The position numbers and the translations under genes are program-made. Shown piece by piece: positions 14,586 to 18,790 of a stretch of 18,790 nucleotides of DNA. The notes beneath the pieces were generated by a model. It made no database searches. It saw only the letters and a list, made by a program, of their open reading frames with translations, and had not been told where the DNA came from. Location: positions 1 through 18,790 of the forward strand of contig DLSX01000233.1 of assembly GCA_002500765.1 (NCBI GenBank). Reading direction: 5' to 3'. The stretch is from Neorhizobium sp. UBA7851 (lineage in GTDB: Bacteria; Pseudomonadota; Alphaproteobacteria; Rhizobiales; Rhizobiaceae). Position 1 is the first letter of the stretch; the number at the start of each line of letters is the position of its first letter.

Positions 14586-14945
14586 GGGGGGGTGTCATGG
14601 CCTCTGCCGGATTTGCCCCGTGAGACGTTACGAACGGAGTGTCGATTCGAGCTTCTGTCTTTTGCGAGCCGAACCGTAGGAACCGATCTCGCAAATTGCA
14701 TTGAACAGGATATTGGAAGGAGGTATCGCCTTCATTTGGAAGGGTCGGTTCAGCCGTCTCGGGCGCTAAGCGCGCCACGGCAGAAAAGTCACGGTGCTGC
14801 ACGGCCTTGTGACCCTCTGCGCACTGACACGAATTGGCCATATTGCTATGGGACCGGGCATGTTCAAGCAATTGGTAAAAAGGGGCTTTGCCCGGTGTGG
14901 CAAAGCCGGCCGAAAAGGCGACTGCTTGGCTTTGCGCCTTTTTTA
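14586..14945 (+). ncRNA. Candidate structured small RNA 2 (ends at 14945)
   Basis: About 360 bases between two plus-strand terminators with no credible coding frame. It contains several stems: TTTGCGAG with CTCGCAAA around 14660-14697, GAAGG-N8-CCTTC near 14718-14735, GGCGC-TAA-GCGC near 14763-14776, a nested GTCAC/GTGAC stem near 14790-14814 with GTGC-T-GCAC inside, GGCTTTGCC-N6-GGCAAAGCC (14884-14907), and the closing terminator. The exact 5' end is unknown; the mature RNA may be shorter. I compared it from memory with tmRNA, SRP RNA, RNase P RNA and 6S RNA and saw none of their core motifs, so I give no family name. Confidence 0.45.
14884..14944 (+). terminator. Double hairpin terminator upstream of the L,D-transpeptidase gene
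   Basis: A perfect 9-pair hairpin (GGCTTTGCC, loop CGGTGT, GGCAAAGCC; 14884-14907) is followed by an 8-pair stem, AAAAGGCG (14913-14920) with CGCCTTTT (14935-14942), and a T6 tract (14939-14944). Strong on the plus strand. It stops transcription arriving from upstream 40 bases before the transpeptidase start, so that gene needs its own promoter in 14945-14984 or read-through. Confidence 0.75.
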
Positions 14946-14984
14946 ACCATATCCCGGTAGCGCTGTCGTGTTGACTTGGGTCAG

Positions 14985-16325
14985 ATGGATAGGATGATGT
15001 CGAAGAAGATCGGTTCTGAAGTTTTGTCTCGCCGCGCGCTGCTGCGTTCGGCTGTTTCGGCAGGTGCCGCGGCGCTGGCCGCTCCGGCGCTGGCGCAAAG
15101 CCCGATTGATTCCCTCATCAATGCGCCGCGCCGCGGCAGCTGGGACGATCAGTTCGACGCGCGCGGATCGCGCACGGCCGTCGGCGTTGTTTCCAACAAT
15201 CCGGTTCTTGGACCGGAAGGGCCGAACAACATCCAGCAGGCGATCTACGCCTATCAGCAGATCGTTTCGAACGGTGGCTGGCCGGAAGTCGGTTCGTCGA
15301 CACGTCTCCAGCTCGGCGTGGCCGATCCCTCCGTACAAAATCTGCGCCGCCGCCTGATGATAGCAGGCGACCTCGATCAGTCTGCCGGCATGTCGAACGC
15401 TTTCGACAGCTATGTCGACGGCGCGGTCAAGCGTTTCCAGGCGCGTCACGGCCTGCCGGCTGACGGCGTTCTCGGCGAATTCTCGCTGAAAGCGATGAAC
15501 ATCCCGGCCCAGACTCGTTTGATGCAGCTTCAGACGAATCTCGTTCGCCTTCAGTCCATGTCCGGCGATCTCGGATCGCGTTACGTCATGGTCAATATTC
15601 CGGCCGCCTACGTTGAAGCCGTCGAAAGCGATCGCGTTGCGCTGCGAACCAATGCCGTTGTCGGTCGTATCGATCGCCCGACACATGCGATCAACTCGAA
15701 GATCTACGAAGTCATCCTCAACCCTTACTGGACCGCGCCGCGTTCGATCGTCGAAAAGGACATCGTTCCGCTGATGCGCAAGGATCCGACCTATCTGACG
15801 CGCAACAATATCCGCCTCATCGATGGTCGCGGCCAGGAAGTGGCACCGGAGACGGTCGATTGGTTCGCGCCCAAGGCGCCGAACTTCATGTTCCGCCAGG
15901 ATCCGGGCAAGATCAACGCCATGGCGTCGACGAAGATCAACTTCCACAATCCGAACAACGAATACATGCACGATACGCCCCAGCAGGGCCTGTTCAACAA
16001 GCTGATGCGTTTCGAATCGTCCGGCTGCATGCGTATCCAGAACGTCCGCGACATGCTCACCTGGCTGCTGCGCGACACGCCGGGCTGGTCGCGTCAGGAT
16101 ATCGAGCGTGTTATTGCTGCTCGCCAGAACAACCCGATCAAGCTTGCACAGGAAGTGCCGGTCTATATCGTCTACGTCACGGCGTGGTCGGCGAAGGACC
16201 AGGTGGTGCAGTTCCGCGACGACATCTATCAGAAGGATGGCAATCAGGAACTTGCATTGCAGACCACGACCGGCATCGAGCAGCGCCAGGGTGCCATCAC
16301 CGAAAGCGACATGCTGCCGCAATAA
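14985..16325 (+). CDS. Tat-exported L,D-transpeptidase (YkuD domain) with peptidoglycan-binding domain
   Basis: About 446 residues. A twin-arginine signal (SRRALLRSAVSAG, then an Ala-rich core and PALAQ) marks export by the Tat route. Residues ~120-180 form a PG_binding_1 domain (VDGAVKRFQARHGLPADGVL). From RYVMVNIPAAYVEA begins the YkuD domain, with the catalytic motif MHDTPQQGLFNKLMRFESSGCMR, nucleophile Cys348 and the upstream His. These enzymes make 3-3 crosslinks in peptidoglycan or attach proteins to it in the periplasm. This is very likely the target of LdtR (the enzyme called LdtP in Liberibacter). Starts at 14976 (TTG), 14985, 14994 and 14997 (ATG) are all possible and none has a good ribosome site; a GGG around 14978 slightly favours 14985. 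A strong terminator follows. Confidence 0.94.
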   Translation: MDRMMSKKIGSEVLSRRALLRSAVSAGAAALAAPALAQSPIDSLINAPRRGSWDDQFDARGSRTAVGVVSNNPVLGPEGPNNIQQAIYAYQQIVSNGGWPEVGSSTRLQLGVADPSVQNLRRRLMIAGDLDQSAGMSNAFDSYVDGAVKRFQARHGLPADGVLGEFSLKAMNIPAQTRLMQLQTNLVRLQSMSGDLGSRYVMVNIPAAYVEAVESDRVALRTNAVVGRIDRPTHAINSKIYEVILNPYWTAPRSIVEKDIVPLMRKDPTYLTRNNIRLIDGRGQEVAPETVDWFAPKAPNFMFRQDPGKINAMASTKINFHNPNNEYMHDTPQQGLFNKLMRFESSGCMRIQNVRDMLTWLLRDTPGWSRQDIERVIAARQNNPIKLAQEVPVYIVYVTAWSAKDQVVQFRDDIYQKDGNQELALQTTTGIEQRQGAITESDMLPQ

Positions 16326-16344
16326 GCTATTGTGAAGAGTTGGA

Positions 16345-16382
16345 GCACAAAGGCCGGGCAAAAGCCCGGCCTTTGTGCTTTG
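16345..16382 (+). terminator. Intrinsic terminator after the L,D-transpeptidase gene
   Basis: A perfect 15-pair stem (GCACAAAGGCCGGGC, loop AAAA, complement at 16364-16378), 20 bases after the stop codon. The 3' arm supplies TTTGTG and is followed by CTTTGC, so the T-tract is modest but the stem is very strong; it would work on the minus strand as well. Confidence 0.85.
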
Positions 16383-16491
16383 CAGCCTCTGCATCGGGCA
16401 TTGTCGCGAACATGACCTGTCATCCGCTTTGGGGTTGATTTCACTTCAGTTGAAGCTAATCTGCAATCTCCGATTGGGGCGGAGATGGCCG

Positions 16492-17328
16492 ATGACCCGA
16501 TGCCAGTTGCTTGTCGGTAGCGTTGCTTTGCTGGCCGCTGCCTCGTTGCTCGCGTCTAACGCCGCCAATGCGGCCGATTTCGACCAGACGCGGATGGCGG
16601 CCGAAAAGACGATATCCGAGCGGGAATGGGCGGTGATCGTCAGTCCCTATGCCTGGGCGGCCTCGCTGACAGGCGATGCGTCTCTCGCGGGTTTCAGTAC
16701 CGATGTCGACGTGCCGTTTTCCGATGTTCTCGATCATCTCGATTTCGTGCTGATGGGCAATATCGAGGTAACGAACGGGCAATGGGGCTTTTACGTTGAT
16801 GCCCAGCATGTCCGTACCTCGCAGGATGAAGAACTGCTGAGCAACGAAATCGGCCTCAAGATAAGAACGACGTCGCTCGCTGCCGGCGCCTTCTTCAAGG
16901 CCTATGAGATAGAGCTTGGCGGAGAAACGGTTTTTGCCCGTCCGCGAACCCTGTCGATAGAGCCGACCGCAGGAGTGCGCTGGACGAAACTCGAGGCCGA
17001 TGCTTCCGTACTTGGGCTGAGCGCATCGAAAAGCGCGGACTGGACCGACCCTTTCATCGGCCTGCGCATGAATGCCGATCTGACGGAGCGCTGGAACCTG
17101 TTTGCGCAAGCCGATGTCGGTGGTTTTGGTGTCGGCTCTCGGTTGAGCGTCAACGCGCAGGCCTATCTCGGCTATCGCACCATGATGATGGGACGCCCCA
17201 CCATTTTGCGGGCCGGTTATCGGGCGCTTTATCAGGACTATGAAAACGACGATTTTACCGGCGTGAACAAGTTCCGCTGGGATGTGACCCAGCACGGCCC
17301 GGTGGTCGGGCTGTCCATGCGCTTTTGA
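16492..17328 (+). CDS. Outer-membrane beta-barrel protein
   Basis: 278 residues. Sec signal peptide (MTRCQLLVGSVALLAAASLL through NAANA, cleavage near residue 28). The mature protein is made of alternating amphipathic strands with many aromatic girdle residues and ends in GLSMRF, the terminal Phe that the BAM machinery recognises in outer-membrane proteins. The pattern PYAWAASLTGDASLAGFSTD, then VPFSDVLDHLDFVLMGNIEV and GQWGFYVDAQ, belongs to a widespread proteobacterial barrel family of unknown function. The start is the ATG at 16492, with GGAG 7 bases upstream; the frame is open to 16375 but that lies inside the preceding terminator. The acylase gene follows after 48 bases and is probably co-transcribed. 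Confidence 0.88.
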   Translation: MTRCQLLVGSVALLAAASLLASNAANAADFDQTRMAAEKTISEREWAVIVSPYAWAASLTGDASLAGFSTDVDVPFSDVLDHLDFVLMGNIEVTNGQWGFYVDAQHVRTSQDEELLSNEIGLKIRTTSLAAGAFFKAYEIELGGETVFARPRTLSIEPTAGVRWTKLEADASVLGLSASKSADWTDPFIGLRMNADLTERWNLFAQADVGGFGVGSRLSVNAQAYLGYRTMMMGRPTILRAGYRALYQDYENDDFTGVNKFRWDVTQHGPVVGLSMRF

Positions 17329-17359
17329 TCGCTCTTGTCCATTATCGCCCTTGTCCATT
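17328..17359 (+). repeat. Tandem 16-base repeat at the barrel gene stop codon
   Basis: ATCGCTCTTGTCCATT (17328-17343) is directly followed by ATCGCCCTTGTCCATT (17344-17359), one mismatch in 16. The first copy begins at the last base of the barrel gene stop codon, and the second ends just before the acylase ribosome site. It looks like a recent small duplication. Confidence 0.75.
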
Positions 17360-17376
17360 CATGTAAGGAGTGAGTG

Positions 17377-18453
17377 ATGACGTTCTCGCCAGCTAAGGCC
17401 TTTCGGGCCGCCGCGATCGCCTTGTGCGTGTCCAGTCTTAGCCTTGCCAATGTGGCCGAGGCCTGCACCCGATTCGTCTATCATGGTTTCGACGGGCAGA
17501 TCATCACGGCGCGTTCCATGGATTGGAAAAGCGATGTGATGACCAATCTCTATGTCCTGCCCAAGGGCGCGCAGCGGACGGGGGAGGCCGGGCCGAATTC
17601 GATCAGATGGACATCGAAATACGGAAGTGTCGTTGCCACCGGCTACGATGTTTCGACGACCGATGGCGTGAACGAGGCGGGGTTGTCCGCGAACCTGCTT
17701 TGGCTTGTCGAATCCGAATATCCGCCTTTCGGTAAGGACAGCAAGCCTGGCCTGACGATCGCCGCCTGGGCGCAATATGTGCTCGATAATTTCGCGACGG
17801 TCGAAGAAGCGATCACGGCGCTCGAAAAAGAGCCGTTCACCATCGTCTCCGACAGCGTTCCGGGCGAAGCCCGCCTGACAACGCTTCACCTGTCCATGTC
17901 GGACGCATCCGGTGACAGTGCCATCGTCGAATATATCGGCGGCAGGCAGGTCATCCACCATGACCGCCAATATCAGGTCATGACGAACTCGCCGATCTTC
18001 GATCAGCAATTGGCGCTGAATGCATACTGGAAACAGATCGGCGGCACAGTCATGCTGCCCGGTACCAATCGCGCGGCAGATCGCTTCGCCCGGGCCTCCT
18101 TTTACGTCAACGCCATTCCGAAGTTCGAGGACCCGAACCGTGCGGTCGCCAGCGTCTTCAGCGTCATCCGCAATGTCTCGGTGCCGTTCGGCCTCAATAC
18201 GCCCGAAGAGCCGAATATCTCCTCGACACGCTGGCGCACGGTTTTCGACCACAAGCGCAAGCTCTATTTCTTCGAATCCGCGCTCACGCCGAACACGTTC
18301 TGGATCGACCTCAAGGCGATCGATTTTTCAGCCGGGACGGGCAGGGTGCTGCGGCTTGATCTCGGGGAGAATCAGGATCACACCTTTTCAGGCAATGCGA
18401 CCAAGGAGTTTCAGCCTGCTCCTGCCTTCCATTTTCTCGGCCTGAAGACCTGA
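17377..18453 (+). CDS. Exported choloylglycine hydrolase / penicillin V acylase-type Ntn hydrolase
   Basis: 358 residues. The ATG at 17377 has AAGGAG (17365-17370) 6 bases upstream; the GTG at 17374 is too close to it. A Sec signal peptide ends in AEA, directly before Cys30, which becomes the N-terminal nucleophile of the mature enzyme. Expected partners are at the right spacing: Arg46 and Asp49 (in ITARSMDW), Asn in MTNSPIFDQQ, and Arg in RFARASFY. The family hydrolyses linear amides: bile-salt conjugates, penicillin V and, for Gram-negative members such as the Agrobacterium and Pectobacterium acylases, N-acyl-homoserine lactones. Substrate cannot be decided from sequence, but in a soil or plant-associated host a penicillin/AHL acylase is more likely than a bile-salt hydrolase. 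Periplasmic. Likely in an operon with the barrel gene. Confidence 0.92.
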   Translation: MTFSPAKAFRAAAIALCVSSLSLANVAEACTRFVYHGFDGQIITARSMDWKSDVMTNLYVLPKGAQRTGEAGPNSIRWTSKYGSVVATGYDVSTTDGVNEAGLSANLLWLVESEYPPFGKDSKPGLTIAAWAQYVLDNFATVEEAITALEKEPFTIVSDSVPGEARLTTLHLSMSDASGDSAIVEYIGGRQVIHHDRQYQVMTNSPIFDQQLALNAYWKQIGGTVMLPGTNRAADRFARASFYVNAIPKFEDPNRAVASVFSVIRNVSVPFGLNTPEEPNISSTRWRTVFDHKRKLYFFESALTPNTFWIDLKAIDFSAGTGRVLRLDLGENQDHTFSGNATKEFQPAPAFHFLGLKT

Positions 18454-18495
18454 CTTGCGGCAGTGAAGTAAGATCGTGCAGGCGGGGACCGCGGT

Positions 18496-18516
18496 AGAGC
18501 GTGCAAATGTCGCTCT
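18496..18516 (+). repeat. Hairpin in the glyA upstream region
   Basis: AGAGCG-N9-CGCTCT, a perfect 6-pair stem with a 9-base loop, 75 bases before glyA. No T-run follows, so it is a poor terminator for the acylase gene; it may be part of a glyA leader. I do not see glycine, SAM or tetrahydrofolate riboswitch motifs around it. Confidence 0.3.
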
Positions 18517-18590
18517 TCGTATTGCTCTAGGCGGGGCGGGACGCTAAGACGCGTCACATCGCTTGCCATCCCGTTCGAGGAGCCTCGTCC

Positions 18591-18790
<200 letters not shown>

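Noticed and set aside
14443..14871. 142-codon minus-strand frame in the ldtR-transpeptidase spacer
   Set aside because: No ribosome site and no recognisable domain. It runs across the plus-strand terminator at 14543-14585, and the local signals point to structured RNA. Not fully excluded.
14586..14945. tmRNA, RNase P RNA, SRP RNA or 6S RNA
   Set aside because: The core motifs I know for these RNAs (tag peptide codons, the GAGGAAAGTCC box, the GGAAGCAGCC-type SRP loop) are not present, so no family name was given.
14592..14960. 122-codon plus-strand frame in the same spacer
   Set aside because: It starts at a codon without a ribosome site and reads straight through the double terminator at 14884-14944, so it is unlikely to be translated.
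14943..16394. 483-codon minus-strand frame opposite the L,D-transpeptidase gene
   Set aside because: Antisense shadow of a well-supported gene with a clear catalytic motif; it also runs through two strong terminators.
18454..18590. Riboswitch upstream of glyA
   Set aside because: The spacer is short and shows none of the conserved bases of glycine, SAM or tetrahydrofolate riboswitches; only one small hairpin is visible.

Overview
The window looks like chromosomal DNA of an alphaproteobacterium of the order Hyphomicrobiales (Rhizobiales), most likely Rhizobiaceae (Rhizobium, Agrobacterium, Sinorhizobium or a relative). The evidence is high GC, a DUF1236-type secreted protein, a rhizobial-type ParC, a magnesium-type HemB, and the block hemB / DUF6163 / ldtR / L,D-transpeptidase / glyA, which I remember as a rhizobial arrangement. 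I see no rRNA, tRNA, CRISPR array or insertion sequence.

Layout. 1-556: the 3' end of a TPR protein. 929-2452: a soluble chemotaxis receptor with a globin-coupled sensor domain that seems to lack its heme ligand. 2626-2946: a small secreted DUF1236 protein. 3188-4675: a SulP anion transporter with a STAS domain. It converges on an unrecognised exported protein (4730-5920, minus), and a strong two-way terminator lies between them. 6114-8369: parC, which converges on a minus-strand block running from 12746 down to 8370. In transcription order that block is hemB, an RDD membrane protein, bpt (N-degron leucyltransferase), a DMT/EamA exporter, an AbrB-type antitoxin, a Doc/Fic toxin, and a second AbrB-type antitoxin without its own toxin. 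The stop codon of the last gene abuts the parC stop codon.

Divergent from hemB is a plus-strand cell-envelope region: a DUF6163 membrane protein (12877-13314), the MarR-family regulator ldtR (13546-14061), and a Tat-exported L,D-transpeptidase (14985-16325). The roughly 900 bases between ldtR and the transpeptidase hold a 66-codon minus-strand gene and about 580 bases without a convincing protein. That stretch nevertheless carries two plus-strand intrinsic terminators in series and many stem-loops, so one or two small RNA genes are likely.

After the transpeptidase come an outer-membrane beta-barrel protein (16492-17328) and an exported choloylglycine hydrolase/penicillin V acylase-type Ntn hydrolase (17377-18453), probably co-transcribed. 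The window ends in the first 200 bases of glyA.

The items most worth following up are the toxin-antitoxin block with its extra antitoxin paralogue, the candidate small RNAs between ldtR and the transpeptidase, the globin sensor with altered heme-pocket residues, and the outer-membrane/acylase pair.
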